Positions 15,968 to 25,430 are shown, numbered from the stretch's first letter. The stretch is 64,000 bases of DNA from QHXQ01 sp036389395 (GCA_036389395.1 DASVPY010000062.1:1-64000); one strand, 5' to 3'. Numbers and translations: made by a program. The notes: generated by a model from the letters alone, not told the origin.

Positions 15968-16588
15968 TTGCCCTTGGGAACGACACAGGAGATACACCTG
16001 ACAACGGAGGAGCGCCGCTCGCCCCTCGTCCGTGTCGGCGCAATCGCCTGCGCGGTGCTCGTGGCAGTGGCACTCGTCAGCGGTTATTTCATCCTCAACC
16101 GCCGGCAGCAGCAGCGCGCGCTCGCCGCACGGCAGGCGGCCGAAGCGGCCAAGAAAGTCGCGCCGCCCGTCCTCGCGCAGGTCTACGAGAACGAGGCCCG
16201 TCTGCAAGCCGGGCAGGCCCAGATCAGCGGCGTGGTGCGCAACGTCTCGAACGCACGGCTCGACGACCTGGCGGTCGAACTGCAACTCATCCCGCGCGCG
16301 GGCGAGAACCTGAAGACCGAGCGACTCAAGCTTGAACCGGCCGGGCTGAACCCCGGCGAAGAGGGGCGCTACGCCTACACGCTCGACTCGCACCTGTGGA
16401 GCGCGACGCGCCTGGTGCGCATCGTGAGCGGCGCGGAGGGCGCGGAGATCGGGTTCAAGACGCAACTCGGCTCGCGCCGGCCGCTGGAAGAGCCGGCGAC
16501 GGGCACGAAGGTCGTGGTCGTGCCCAGACAACGCGGCAAGGGCGACGATTTCATCAACACGCCCGACAACCCGATCCCGATCCGCTGA
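15968..16588 (+). CDS. Single-pass membrane protein with beta-sandwich domain
   Basis: A 206-residue protein read from TTG 15968; the first ~20 residues are uncertain because no strong ribosome site is visible. Residues 22-43 form one transmembrane helix (VGAIACAVLVAVALVSGYFI), followed by a short Ala/Gln helix and a beta-sandwich. GQAQISGVVRNVSNARLDD resembles the FxLYD-type domain found in many exported proteins. The C-terminal 30 residues are probably disordered. The cell-envelope role is unknown. Neighbours on both sides are also secreted or anchored proteins. Confidence 0.65.
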   Translation: MPLGTTQEIHLTTEERRSPLVRVGAIACAVLVAVALVSGYFILNRRQQQRALAARQAAEAAKKVAPPVLAQVYENEARLQAGQAQISGVVRNVSNARLDDLAVELQLIPRAGENLKTERLKLEPAGLNPGEEGRYAYTLDSHLWSATRLVRIVSGAEGAEIGFKTQLGSRRPLEEPATGTKVVVVPRQRGKGDDFINTPDNPIPIR

Positions 16589-16700
16589 GAGCGACCTACG
16601 GTTCAGGCATCACTTCATCTGTCGGCGCGACGACGTGTTTAAGACTGGACTTCAAGCGGCGCGTGTTTAGTCGTTGACGAGTAAGAGTTTTGAAAAAGAG

Positions 16701-17231
16701 ATGCTTCGCCATTTAACCATCGGTCTGATCTTGTCGGGGCTGGTCTGCGGCTGCGTGTCGGCGCAGACGGGTCAGGGCGCGCCGCCCACGGTCAGGGGCG
16801 GGCGCGAAGACCCGCGCGACCCGGCGGACAACACGCGCGAGGAGATGTTGCGCACGCTTGAGATCAAGCGGGCCGAAAATTCGCACAAGCAGAACGTCGA
16901 GCGCGCCAAGGAGGGCGCGCTGTTGGGCGTCGAGCTGCGCGACTCTTACGCGCGGCAGAAGGCGCTCGGCGCGGACGACCTCAAGAAGCTCGGCCGCCTG
17001 GAGAAGCTCGCCCGCCAACTGCGCAGCGGCACGGGCGGCGAGGACGACGAGGAGCCGCTCAAAGACCCGCCGCACGACTTGACCGCGGCGCTCACGCGCA
17101 TCGCCGACTGCGCCGAAGAGTTGCGCAAGTCGGTCGAGAAGACGCCGCGCCAGGTCGTCTCCGCCGCCGTCATCGCGCAGGCCAACGAACTGTTCGAACT
17201 CGTCCGCGTGGCCCGCACGCTCACGCAGTAG
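16701..17231 (+). CDS. Exported helical protein, unknown function
   Basis: A 176-residue protein. ATG 16701 is preferred over the in-frame TTG at 16674 because it begins a typical signal peptide (MLRHLTIGLILSGLVCGC). Cleavage may occur at VSA-QTG, or the Cys may act as a lipoprotein attachment site. The mature protein has an acidic, Arg/Asp-rich linker, then helices (LKKLGRLEKLARQLRS, AQANELFELVRVARTL) that could form a coiled coil. No family is recognised. It is followed 27 bp later by the VWFA protein and is probably co-transcribed with it. Confidence 0.65.
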   Translation: MLRHLTIGLILSGLVCGCVSAQTGQGAPPTVRGGREDPRDPADNTREEMLRTLEIKRAENSHKQNVERAKEGALLGVELRDSYARQKALGADDLKKLGRLEKLARQLRSGTGGEDDEEPLKDPPHDLTAALTRIADCAEELRKSVEKTPRQVVSAAVIAQANELFELVRVARTLTQ

Positions 17232-17258
17232 CCCGCTCTCCCGCAGCGTCACACGCGC

Positions 17259-18200
17259 ATGGCAAGTCTGAAACTTCAGCGCCTACGCCGCCCCGCCCCG
17301 CTCCTCCTGCTGTGCCCTTGCCTGCTGCTCGCCCTGCTCGCACCGGCCCGCTGCGCGCGCGTCCGCGCCGCGCAGGACGACGAGGTCGTGCGCGTCAACA
17401 GCGAGTTGGTCGTGCTCAACGTGACGGCGACCGACAAGCGCGGCGCTTACGTCCACGGGCTGAAGCAGGCTGACTTCAAAATCTTCGAGGACGGGCGCGA
17501 GCAGACGATCACGGGCTTCAGCGAGGAGCCGACGCCGTTCGCCGCCGCGCTCCTGCTCGACATCTCCGGCAGCATGGAGGGGCGCGTCACGCTCGCGCGC
17601 TCCGCCGCCATACGCTTCCTCGACGGGCTGCGCCCCGACGACAGCGTCGCCGTCTACAGCTTCCACACGGAGGTCAAGCAGGTGCAGGACTACGGCTACA
17701 CGCGCGACCTCGATCCGCTCGTCTTCGGGCTGGACGCGCGCGGGATGACTGTGCTCAACGACGCCGTCGTGCGCGCCGCGCGCGACCTGGGCGCGCGCCC
17801 CGAAAAGCGCCGCGCCATCGTCGTCCTCTCCGACGGCGCGGACACGCGCAGCTCGGCTTCGGGCGACAAAGCACTGGACGCCGCGCTCGCCGCCAACGCC
17901 ACCATCTACACGGTCGATCTCTCCGACCGCAACGCCGTGAGTGCCGGCACGTTGACCGGCGCGGGCGCGCTCAAACAGTTCGCCTCACGCAGCGGCGGGC
18001 GCTATCTGGCGACGCCGGGCGGGCAGGAGTTACGCGAGGCGTTCGCCGCCGTCGTCGAAGAGTTGAGCAACCAATACACCATCACCTACCGCCCCACGAA
18101 CCGCGTGCGCGACGGCCGCTACCGCACCATCGAGGTCAAGCTCGCGCGCCCCGACACGGTCGCCCGCACGCGCCGCGGCTACCGCGCGCCCAAGGGCTAG
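17259..18200 (+). CDS. VWFA domain protein, acidobacterial type
   Basis: A 313-residue secreted protein with a von Willebrand factor A domain. The signal peptide covers about residues 1-38. A short beta-domain with VVLNVTATDKRGAYV and LKQADFKIFEDG precedes the VWA domain (about 88-285), which has a MIDAS motif DISGSM, the second-site Thr (GMTVLNDAV) and SDGADTRS. This is the layout of the family named acidobacterial VWFA-related domain (TIGR03436 as I recall), which is expanded in Acidobacteria and of unknown role. Metal-dependent protein binding at the cell surface is a reasonable inference. Confidence 0.88.
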   Translation: MASLKLQRLRRPAPLLLLCPCLLLALLAPARCARVRAAQDDEVVRVNSELVVLNVTATDKRGAYVHGLKQADFKIFEDGREQTITGFSEEPTPFAAALLLDISGSMEGRVTLARSAAIRFLDGLRPDDSVAVYSFHTEVKQVQDYGYTRDLDPLVFGLDARGMTVLNDAVVRAARDLGARPEKRRAIVVLSDGADTRSSASGDKALDAALAANATIYTVDLSDRNAVSAGTLTGAGALKQFASRSGGRYLATPGGQELREAFAAVVEELSNQYTITYRPTNRVRDGRYRTIEVKLARPDTVARTRRGYRAPKG

Positions 18201-18324
18201 CCGCCGTTCAGTTGTAACGCGCCCGCCGATTTCCCCTCCGCCCCGAAAACGCACATAATAGTTGTGACCGCGCGGCGCTCGACAAACGCAGACTCAACGG
18301 CCGCCGCATACGAAACTTAAACTA

Positions 18325-20373
18325 ATGATGCGCAAGACAACTCCGCTTTTTCTCTGCTGCGTGCTCAGCCTGACCGCGCTGACCGCGGCGCTCTTCGGCC
18401 CGTCCTTTAACCGCGCGCGCGCACAGTCGGCCCAGGTGCGTTTCGCCGTCGTCGGCGACTTCGGCGATGCGGGGCCGGCCGAGCAGGACGTGGCGAATCT
18501 CATCAACGGCTGGCAGCCAGACTTCGTCATCACGACCGGCGACAACAACTACCCGGCGGGCGAGGCGGCGACCATTGACGCCAACATCGGGCAGTTCTAT
18601 CACCAGTACATCGCCCCTTACGCGGGCGCTTACGGCGCGGGCGCGGACGCGAACCGCTTCTTCCCCGTTCCCGGCAACCACGACTGGGGCAGCCCCACGG
18701 GCCTGCAACCTTACCTCGACTACTTCACGCTGCCCGGCAACGAACGCTACTACGACTTCGTGCGCGGCCCCGTACACTTCTTCGCCCTCGACAGCGATCC
18801 GAACGAGCCGGACGGGCGCGCGAGCACTTCCACGCAGGCCGAATGGCTGCGCGCGCGCCTCGCCGCCTCGAACGCGCGCTGGAAGCTCGTCTACTTTCAT
18901 CACCCGGCCTACTCTTCCGGCCCGCACGGCTCCGACCCGGAGATGCAGTGGCCCTTCAAAGAGTGGGGCGCGACCGCCGTCCTCAGCGGGCACGATCACG
19001 ACTACGAGCGGCTCGTCGTCGCCGGGCTGCCCTACTTCGTCAACGGTCTCGGCGGGCGCAGCCGCTACACATTCGCCGACCCGCTGCCCGAATCGCAGGC
19101 GCGCTACAGCGCCGACTTCGGCGCGATGCTCGTCAACGCGGACGCGCAGGCCATCTCCTTCCAGTTCTTCAACCGCGCGGGCGCGCTCGTAGACGCCTAC
19201 ACCGTCAACGCGCCACCCGTCACCGCCGGGCAGGTGCTCATCAGCGAGTTCCGCCCGCGCGGCGCGGCGGGCGCGCGCGACGAGTACGTCGAGTTGTACA
19301 ACAACACCGACAGCGCCATCACAGTCACGACGACGGACGGCTCAAGCGGCTGGGCCGTCGCCGGGCCTTCGGCCGACGGCGCGTCGGCCGTCATACGCTT
19401 CGTCATCCCCGCCGGCACAAACATCCCCGCGCGCGGTCACTACCTCATCGCCAACAGCGCCGACGGCGGCTACAGCCTGTCCGCCCTCGCCGCGCCCGAC
19501 CTGACTTACACGGCCGACTTGCCGGACGACGCGGGCCTCGCGCTCTTCCGCACGGCCGACCCGGCGCAACTCAACGCCGCGACGCGCCTCGACGCCGTCG
19601 GCTTCACGACGCAGACCGGCACGCTCTGGCGCGAAGGCGCGGGCCTCGCGCCCGTCGGCGCGTCGGACGGCGAGTGGGCGTGGCTGCGCAAGCAGGCCGC
19701 GGGCACGCCGCAGGACACGAACGACAACGCCCAGGACTTCGTGCTCGTCTCGACGAACGGCGGGGTTTACGGCAGCGTGCAGTCACAACTCGGCGCGCCG
19801 GGGCCGGAGAACCTTGCGAGTCCCGCGCAGCGCAACGCGCAGATGAAGCCGGCGCTCGTCGAGCCGCAGCAGTCGTCCGCGTCTGCGCCGAACCGCGTGC
19901 GCGACACGACGCCGAACGTCTGCAACGGCGGCGGCACGCCCTCGAACTGCGCGCTCGGCACGCTCACGATCCGCCGCCGCTTCACAAACAAGACCGGGCA
20001 GGTGATCACGCAACTGCGCTTCCGCATCGTTGACGTAACGACGCTTGGCACGCCGAACCCCGGCGGCGCGCAGGCCGACCTGCGCGCGCTCGACTCGATT
20101 GACGTGACCGTGACGACGAGCGCGGGCAACGTGCTCGTCAAGGGTACGACCGTCCAGACGCCGCCCGCGCAAACGCAGGGCGGCGGCTTGAACTCCGCGC
20201 TCGTGGTGCAACTGCCCGGCGGCGCGCTCGCGCCGAACGCAAGCGTGAACGTGCAGTTCGTCTTGGGTGTGCAGCAGGGCGGTAGTTTCCGCTTCCTCGT
20301 CAACGTCGAAGCGGGCGCGGGCGCGCAGGCGGCGCGACTCGCGAGCAAAGTGCGTGCGGGGAAGTATGAGTAG
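18325..20373 (+). CDS. Secreted metallophosphoesterase with lamin-tail domain
   Basis: A 682-residue secreted protein. The signal peptide (1-34) is followed by a calcineurin-like metallophosphoesterase domain (about 37-300) with all metal-binding motifs: GDFGD, GDNNY, GNHDW, a His pair in YFHHPAY, and GHDHDYE. A lamin-tail-like beta-sandwich (about 309-440) begins LISEFRPRG. The last ~200 residues form a module shared with the nuclease at 21060-24914 (DFVLVSTNGG, then QSQLGAPGPE, and LGVQQGGSFRF). The substrate is unknown; extracellular phosphate scavenging is one possibility. The stop codon overlaps the start of the B2-like protease gene by 8 bp, so the two may be translationally coupled. 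Confidence 0.9.
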   Translation: MMRKTTPLFLCCVLSLTALTAALFGPSFNRARAQSAQVRFAVVGDFGDAGPAEQDVANLINGWQPDFVITTGDNNYPAGEAATIDANIGQFYHQYIAPYAGAYGAGADANRFFPVPGNHDWGSPTGLQPYLDYFTLPGNERYYDFVRGPVHFFALDSDPNEPDGRASTSTQAEWLRARLAASNARWKLVYFHHPAYSSGPHGSDPEMQWPFKEWGATAVLSGHDHDYERLVVAGLPYFVNGLGGRSRYTFADPLPESQARYSADFGAMLVNADAQAISFQFFNRAGALVDAYTVNAPPVTAGQVLISEFRPRGAAGARDEYVELYNNTDSAITVTTTDGSSGWAVAGPSADGASAVIRFVIPAGTNIPARGHYLIANSADGGYSLSALAAPDLTYTADLPDDAGLALFRTADPAQLNAATRLDAVGFTTQTGTLWREGAGLAPVGASDGEWAWLRKQAAGTPQDTNDNAQDFVLVSTNGGVYGSVQSQLGAPGPENLASPAQRNAQMKPALVEPQQSSASAPNRVRDTTPNVCNGGGTPSNCALGTLTIRRRFTNKTGQVITQLRFRIVDVTTLGTPNPGGAQADLRALDSIDVTVTTSAGNVLVKGTTVQTPPAQTQGGGLNSALVVQLPGGALAPNASVNVQFVLGVQQGGSFRFLVNVEAGAGAQAARLASKVRAGKYE

Positions 20374-20818
20374 GCGCGTGGGGCCGGGATTGCTGCGGGC
20401 GGCGCGGTTCGCGGGGCGCAGGCCGGGCGAGGCTTTGCTGCTGGCGCGCATGGCCGGCTGGGTGTTGGCGCTGTCGGCGCTCATCAAGCTGCTGCCGCTG
20501 CCGCACGTGCTGCGGCTCGTCGCCGCCGCGCCGCGGCCCGCGCGCGCCGACCGCGCCAGCGCGCCGCCCGAACGCCTCGCGCAACTGCTCGACGCGCTGC
20601 TCGGTCTCAACCTGTTCGTCTTCACGCCGACCTGCTGGAAGCGCGCGCCCGTCCTGCAACGCTACCTGGCCTTAAACGGCGTCGGCACACGCATCGTCTT
20701 CGGCGTCCGCAAAGACGGCGGCGACGCACTCGCCGGCCACGCCTGGCTCGAACGCGACGGTCAGCCCGTCTTCGAGCCGCACCCGCCCGATTACATCGTG
20801 ACCTACGGCTATCCATAA
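20366..20818 (+). CDS. Lasso-peptide-type B2 leader peptidase (transglutaminase-like)
   Basis: A 150-residue protein starting at ATG 20366 inside the end of the preceding gene. After an N-terminal basic stretch and a hydrophobic segment comes the signature of lasso-peptide B2 proteins: catalytic Cys in TPTCWKRAPVLQRYL, then LNGVGTRIVFGV, then GHAWLERDG with the catalytic His and Asp. B2 enzymes cut the leader from RiPP precursors delivered by a B1/RRE protein. An RRE-type PqqD protein and a precursor candidate lie 5-7 kb away on the other strand (25148-27860). No lasso cyclase (asparagine-synthetase-like) is present in the window. The B2 identity is well supported by motifs; its substrate here is inferred. 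Confidence 0.85.
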   Translation: MSRRVGPGLLRAARFAGRRPGEALLLARMAGWVLALSALIKLLPLPHVLRLVAAAPRPARADRASAPPERLAQLLDALLGLNLFVFTPTCWKRAPVLQRYLALNGVGTRIVFGVRKDGGDALAGHAWLERDGQPVFEPHPPDYIVTYGYP

Positions 20819-20864
20819 CGCGCCGCAATCAGATCGTTGTCGTTGAGTGTAGCGCGGGGCCGGG

Positions 20865-20950
20865 TTAACACAGAGTACACAGAGTTAGCACAGAGGGCAC
20901 AGAGAGTCTTTACTGTGTCCTCTGTGGCTTTCTCTGTGCCCTATGTGTTA
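20865..20950. repeat. Hairpin word-repeat, family CACAGAG
   Basis: Words CACAGAG recur at 20869-20904 with spacing of about ten bases. The right side, 20931-20950, complements the outer TAACACA and the inner GGGCACAGAGA. It lies between the convergent ends of the B2 gene and the nuclease gene. Confidence 0.75.
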
Positions 20951-21059
20951 GGACAGGCCGCTCGATTCACTCAACCACAACTAAATCTGAACGCAGAACC
21001 GGGCGCGCAAGCTCTGCGGCCCACGCGCCCGGTTCTTCAGTCAGTTTCCTGTCTTCCCG

Positions 21060-24000
21060 TTAGGGCAGCGCCTCTACGTTGACGAAGAAGCGGAACGAGC
21101 CGCCCTGTTGGACGCCGAGCAGGAAGTGCAGGTCAATCGTGCCCATGGGCGACAGCGAGCCGCCGGGGATGGCGACCGTGACGCTGGAGTTCAGGCCGCC
21201 GCCGTTGGGCTGCGCGAGCGGCGCGGGCTGCTCGACGGTCGTGCCCAGCACGGTCAGCGCGCCGCGGCTGGTCGTGATCTGGAAGTTCGAGCCGTCAATG
21301 GCGCGCACGTCCGCCTGCGCGCCGCCCGGCGTGTAGCCCGGCGAGTTGAGCGTCGTGATGTCCACGATGCGGAAGCGCAGGCGCGTGATGGTCTGCCCCG
21401 TCATGTTGACGAAGCGGCGGCGGATCGAGAGCGTCCCCTGCGCGCCGTTCGTCACGGCCGTCAGGTCGCGCACGCGGTTCGGCGCGACGTTCGAGCTGGA
21501 CTGCGGCTCGATCAGTTGCGGCTTGACCGTGTCGTTGCGCTGGACGGGCCGGATCGTGTCTTCGGGGCCGGGCGCGCCCAACTGCGACTGCACGCCGCCG
21601 TAACTGCCGCCGTTCGTCGAGACGAAGACGAAGTCCTGGGCGTTGTTGTCCGTGTCCTGCGGCAAGCCCGTCGTCAGCTTGCGGACGAAGGCGTACTGCC
21701 CGTCGTTCGCGCCGGGGCTGGGCAGGTTCGTGCCCTCGCGGAAGAGCGACGAGAACGTGCCCGTGCCGTTGTTGAGACTGACGGCGTCGAGCCGCGTCGC
21801 GTTCGAGAAGTTCGCTTGGTTGCCCACCTGGAAGACGCCGATGGCGGCGTTGTCGGGGATGTCGAGCGTGCCGCCGACGATCTGCCCGTAAGACTGATCG
21901 CTCGGCGCGTAGTTGGTCAGCGTGTAGCTGCCCGACGGCGTGATGCCGCGCGGCGCAGGCTCGGTCTCCTTGATCTCCCCGCCCAGCTTCGCGAGCGGCG
22001 CGAGGTTGGGCGCGGTCGAGCCGCCCGGCTCGTTGGCGAGCAGGTAGTGGCCGCGCGCCGGGATGACCGTGCCGTTCGGGATCGTGGCGACCGTGCCGAC
22101 GGTGTTGCCGGCGGCGTCCGTGTAGGCGACCGTCCAGCCCGCGGAGCCGTCCGCCGCGCTGACCGTGAGCGGCGCGCCCGACTGGTTGTAGAGTTCGATG
22201 TACTCGTCGAGCGAGCCGTCAATGCCCTGCCCGGCGTTGAAGGTCGGCCCGCGGAAGCGGAACTCGCTGATCAGGAGCGGCGAGCCGAGCGCGAAGTAGG
22301 CGACCGGCATGTCGTGGTCGGAGATGCGCTCGGGCCGGTTCGGGTCGTTGCGCAGCACGTCCGGGTAGTCGGCGTCGTTGCGCGCGTAGGCGTAACGGCT
22401 GAAGCTCATCAGGGCGCGCTGGTTGACGATGACGTGATCAATCGCCTGCGCGTTGCCGTCGAAGGTGTAGGAGTACTTTTCGGCGGCGGGCAGCGTGTCG
22501 ATCAGGTTGGCCAGATCGGGGTTGACCACGTCGGGGCTGGCCAGGAGCACTTGATCGGCCGGCGTCGGCGTGCCCTTGATCGTGCCGATGGTGTCCACGT
22601 AGCCGTCGTTGAACTGGTACGAGTTGTAGTCGCCGACCGAGATGATCCGGGCGGTCGGGTCGGCGGTCTGGAACTGGTTGATCAGATCGCCGGTGAACTC
22701 GGCCTGCGCCCGGCGCTTCGCGCGGCGGCGCGCGCCGTCCACGGGGTCGTCGAGGTTCGTCAAAGCGAGCAGGTGGTTGACGACGACGGTGAAGGCGAAG
22801 GGCTGGCCGTTGCCCGCGGGCACGGTCGCGCGCAGGACGAGGGGCGGCCGGTCGAAGGTCGTGCCGGTCGTGCCGTCGGGGCGGATGTAGGTCGCGGTCT
22901 TGCCGTACTGCGTCACGTCCACGACCGAGACGCGCGCCGACTTGACGAGGAAGCCAACGTCTATGCCGCCGATGTCGTTGCCTTCGACGAGGTAGGCGAC
23001 GTACTGCGGGTTGGGCTGACTGGCGGCCACGGCGTCGCTGTTAATCTTCGCGGCCACGGCCTGCAAGGTCGCCAAGTTCTCCATCTCCTCGACGCCGATC
23101 ACGTCGGGCGTGCGCATGACGTTGCGGACGGCGAGCGACGCCTTGTTGAGCCGGTTATCGAAAGCGGTCTGGCTCAACTGCACGTCGGACACGTTCATGT
23201 CGTCGGTCGTGTCGAAGAACCGCTGCATGTTGAACGAGGCGACGGTCAACTCGTTGACGCGCGGCGCGGGCACGGGGATGGCCGCGGCGACGCCGGGCGC
23301 GACGGCGGGCGGCGTGGCGGCGTCGGGCAGGATCGTGTAGGTGCGGAACACATAGTCGAGCGGCCCGACGACGTTCGTCAGCACCGCGCCGGTCGAAACG
23401 TTGATCGCAGCCGCGCCGGGCTGCGCGTCGCTGTCCACGCGCAGGCGTTCGGGGTTGGCGTCGAAGCGCGGGATGTTGTTCGGGTTCGGCGTCGGCGTCG
23501 GAATAACGTCGGGCACTTGGATGCCCGGCTCGCGGAACGGGCGCGCGATGCCGGTGATGACGCCGTAGAAGACGCCGTTCGAGGTCGAGGTCGCGTTCGC
23601 CTCGTTGACCGTGCCCTGCGTCGGCGCGATGACGGTCAGCGAGTTGACGCGGACGCGCATCCCTTCGTAACGCTCAAGGTTGTTGATGTCGTTGACGAGC
23701 GTGTCGGCGGCGGTGAGCGTGATGGGCGCGGGCAGCGTGTTGCCGGTCGAGTTCAGCGAGACCGTCAGCCCCGACGAACCGAACTCGGTCTCCGACGGGC
23801 TGTTCAAATCGCTTGACGGAATGAACTCGGCAATCGTGCCGGTGACGGTCACGTCGTTACCGATGGCGGCGGCGGCCGGCGGCGCGCTCGACGTGAAGAC
23901 GAGGATGCCCTCGGAGGTGTTCGGGTCGGCGTCCGCCTGCGCGTCCGGCGTCTGGATGAAGAAGCCGTTGCTGCGCAGCCCCGTGACGATGCCGCGCGTG

Positions 24001-24914
24001 GTCACGGTCTGGTTGGCGAAGGGCGAGGTCGTGCCGTTGCCCTGAATGTCGTGGATGGCGATGGTCATCGTCGGCGTGGGCGTCGGGGTCGGCGTCGGGG
24101 TCGGCGTCGGCGTCGGGGTCGGCGTGGCCGCGCCGGCCGTGACGCTGATGTCGTCCACGCCGATCCACTCGTCGCTGCCGACGGCGTCCGTGGTGATGAT
24201 GCGCAGTTGCACGACCGGCTGGTTCTCGGCGGCCGCGGGCAGCGTGACGCTGACCGGCGTGACCTGCGTGCAGATACTTCCGCCCGTGCTCGCGTCGGCG
24301 ACGAAGCCGGCCGGGATGTTCGTGTAGTTGCCGGTCGTGCCGACGCGATATTGCAGGGCGACGGGCTGGACGGCGTTGTCGGCCGCGCAATCCACGTCGC
24401 GCAGGTTGTAGCTAACGTTAATATTCGTCTGTGCAGTCGTGTTGAGGGTGATAACAAGGTGCGGCGCGCGCGCCGTGCCCGAGCCTTGGAAGGCCACGAC
24501 CGGATTCGTATTCGCGGGCGCGACCTGCTGCGTCTGCTCGAATTCGGCAATGCCGCCCGTCGTGTTCGTATTCGGGTTCGTCTGGTTGGCGATGACGTTG
24601 ACCGGCGTGCTGGAGCCGTCGGCCACGACCGTCTGCGGATCGACCCCCGTCCCGCCGGTCAGGGCGTCGCCGCGATAGCCGATAATCCCCGGCACGCCCG
24701 ACCAATCATTGCTCGTTGTGATCAGTCCGGTGTTCGTCCAGTTCTGGCTGAACGGGAGGGTCTGCGCGCTGGTGTCGGCGTTGACGACGCGCAAAGCCAG
24801 GGGGAATAGACCGGCGGCGACGAGCGCGAAGGCGAGCGCGCAGACCGGCAGGAGGACGAGCGTCTTGCGCCGGGCAGACAGACCCGACCGACGGGGGCGG
24901 AACGAAGCACGCAT
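21060..24914 (-). CDS. Extracellular endonuclease/exonuclease/phosphatase-family nuclease with lamin-tail domain
   Basis: A 1284-residue secreted multidomain protein. Residues 1-45 hold a signal sequence. A beta-sandwich (about 50-265) is joined by an almost pure Thr-Pro repeat to an OB-fold-like region (about 295-420, IHDIQGNGTTSPF, VTTRGIVTG). The EEP nuclease domain (about 555-890) has VASFNMQRFFD, GVEEMEN with the catalytic Glu, VVNHL, SVGDYN and SDHDMPV. A lamin-tail domain follows (LISEFRFRG, EYIELYNQS), then a C-terminal module shared with the metallophosphoesterase at 18325. The order resembles ExeM/NucH-like extracellular DNases. It probably degrades extracellular DNA for phosphate or biofilm turnover. 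Confidence 0.92.
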   Translation of the reverse strand: MRASFRPRRSGLSARRKTLVLLPVCALAFALVAAGLFPLALRVVNADTSAQTLPFSQNWTNTGLITTSNDWSGVPGIIGYRGDALTGGTGVDPQTVVADGSSTPVNVIANQTNPNTNTTGGIAEFEQTQQVAPANTNPVVAFQGSGTARAPHLVITLNTTAQTNINVSYNLRDVDCAADNAVQPVALQYRVGTTGNYTNIPAGFVADASTGGSICTQVTPVSVTLPAAAENQPVVQLRIITTDAVGSDEWIGVDDISVTAGAATPTPTPTPTPTPTPTPTPTMTIAIHDIQGNGTTSPFANQTVTTRGIVTGLRSNGFFIQTPDAQADADPNTSEGILVFTSSAPPAAAAIGNDVTVTGTIAEFIPSSDLNSPSETEFGSSGLTVSLNSTGNTLPAPITLTAADTLVNDINNLERYEGMRVRVNSLTVIAPTQGTVNEANATSTSNGVFYGVITGIARPFREPGIQVPDVIPTPTPNPNNIPRFDANPERLRVDSDAQPGAAAINVSTGAVLTNVVGPLDYVFRTYTILPDAATPPAVAPGVAAAIPVPAPRVNELTVASFNMQRFFDTTDDMNVSDVQLSQTAFDNRLNKASLAVRNVMRTPDVIGVEEMENLATLQAVAAKINSDAVAASQPNPQYVAYLVEGNDIGGIDVGFLVKSARVSVVDVTQYGKTATYIRPDGTTGTTFDRPPLVLRATVPAGNGQPFAFTVVVNHLLALTNLDDPVDGARRRAKRRAQAEFTGDLINQFQTADPTARIISVGDYNSYQFNDGYVDTIGTIKGTPTPADQVLLASPDVVNPDLANLIDTLPAAEKYSYTFDGNAQAIDHVIVNQRALMSFSRYAYARNDADYPDVLRNDPNRPERISDHDMPVAYFALGSPLLISEFRFRGPTFNAGQGIDGSLDEYIELYNQSGAPLTVSAADGSAGWTVAYTDAAGNTVGTVATIPNGTVIPARGHYLLANEPGGSTAPNLAPLAKLGGEIKETEPAPRGITPSGSYTLTNYAPSDQSYGQIVGGTLDIPDNAAIGVFQVGNQANFSNATRLDAVSLNNGTGTFSSLFREGTNLPSPGANDGQYAFVRKLTTGLPQDTDNNAQDFVFVSTNGGSYGGVQSQLGAPGPEDTIRPVQRNDTVKPQLIEPQSSSNVAPNRVRDLTAVTNGAQGTLSIRRRFVNMTGQTITRLRFRIVDITTLNSPGYTPGGAQADVRAIDGSNFQITTSRGALTVLGTTVEQPAPLAQPNGGGLNSSVTVAIPGGSLSPMGTIDLHFLLGVQQGGSFRFFVNVEALP

Positions 24915-25147
24915 GATTGAACCTTTCTCTGATGACCTTGGGAATGGCGGCTGACGCCGGGACTGACTTAAGCCGAAGATTGACTAAGATGAAACCGCGG
25001 CGGGCGGCGACATTAAATAGGCCGGTACGCCTTGGGCCTCGTCGGCGGCCGGCCTGAGGCTGGCAAACTATCACACCGCGCGCGCACGCTCAAGCAGGCG
25101 GCGGCGCGCGAGCGGCTTAAATTTCGCCGGCCGGGCGCGGCGCGGCG

Positions 25148-25423
25148 TCAGGCGTCGGGGCGCAGGAGCCTGTGGGCGGCGAGCGCGGCGAGGAGACGCT
25201 CGATGGCGGCCTCGGCCTCGGCCGGCGTCACGTCGTAGACGGCCTGCAACGCGCCGACGATCTCCGCCTTCGTCCGCCCGCGCTCCAGCTCGCGCCAGAC
25301 GAGCATGGCCGTCTCGTTCAGCGTGTAATAACGCTTGGTGTTGAGGTCTACGAGCACGGCCTCGCGGCCGTCGAACTCCGTGTAGACGACGTGGTCGTGC
25401 GGGCGTGGCGTGGGGTCGGACAT
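25148..25423 (-). CDS. PqqD-like RiPP recognition element protein
   Basis: A 91-residue PqqD-family protein. The central sequence VLVDLNTKRYYTLNETAMLVWREL is the PqqD core (a winged-helix RRE that binds precursor leaders), followed by an Ala/Glu-rich helix typical of the fold's C-terminus. It is the last gene of the minus-strand set 28830 to 25148. The 70-bp gap before it carries a word repeat. Proteins of this type pair with radical SAM enzymes or with lasso B2 proteases to present the precursor. Here both potential partners are nearby. Resemblance to the PqqD member of the so-called HPr-rel-A system is from memory. Confidence 0.88.
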   Translation of the reverse strand: MSDPTPRPHDHVVYTEFDGREAVLVDLNTKRYYTLNETAMLVWRELERGRTKAEIVGALQAVYDVTPAEAEAAIERLLAALAAHRLLRPDA

Positions 25424-25430
25424 TAAAGCA

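Noticed and set aside
20267..20365. Upstream extension of the B2 protease gene.
   Set aside because: It runs in a shadow frame inside the metallophosphoesterase gene and is Arg-rich; ATG 20366 is the natural start.
20837..21059. Short frame of about 80 codons after the B2 gene.
   Set aside because: It is mostly the CACAGAG hairpin repeat and the reverse strand of the nuclease gene's end.
21108..23816. A 900-codon plus-strand frame opposite the nuclease gene.
   Set aside because: Composition is Arg/Val/Asp-rich shadow; the minus-strand frame carries all nuclease motifs and a signal sequence.
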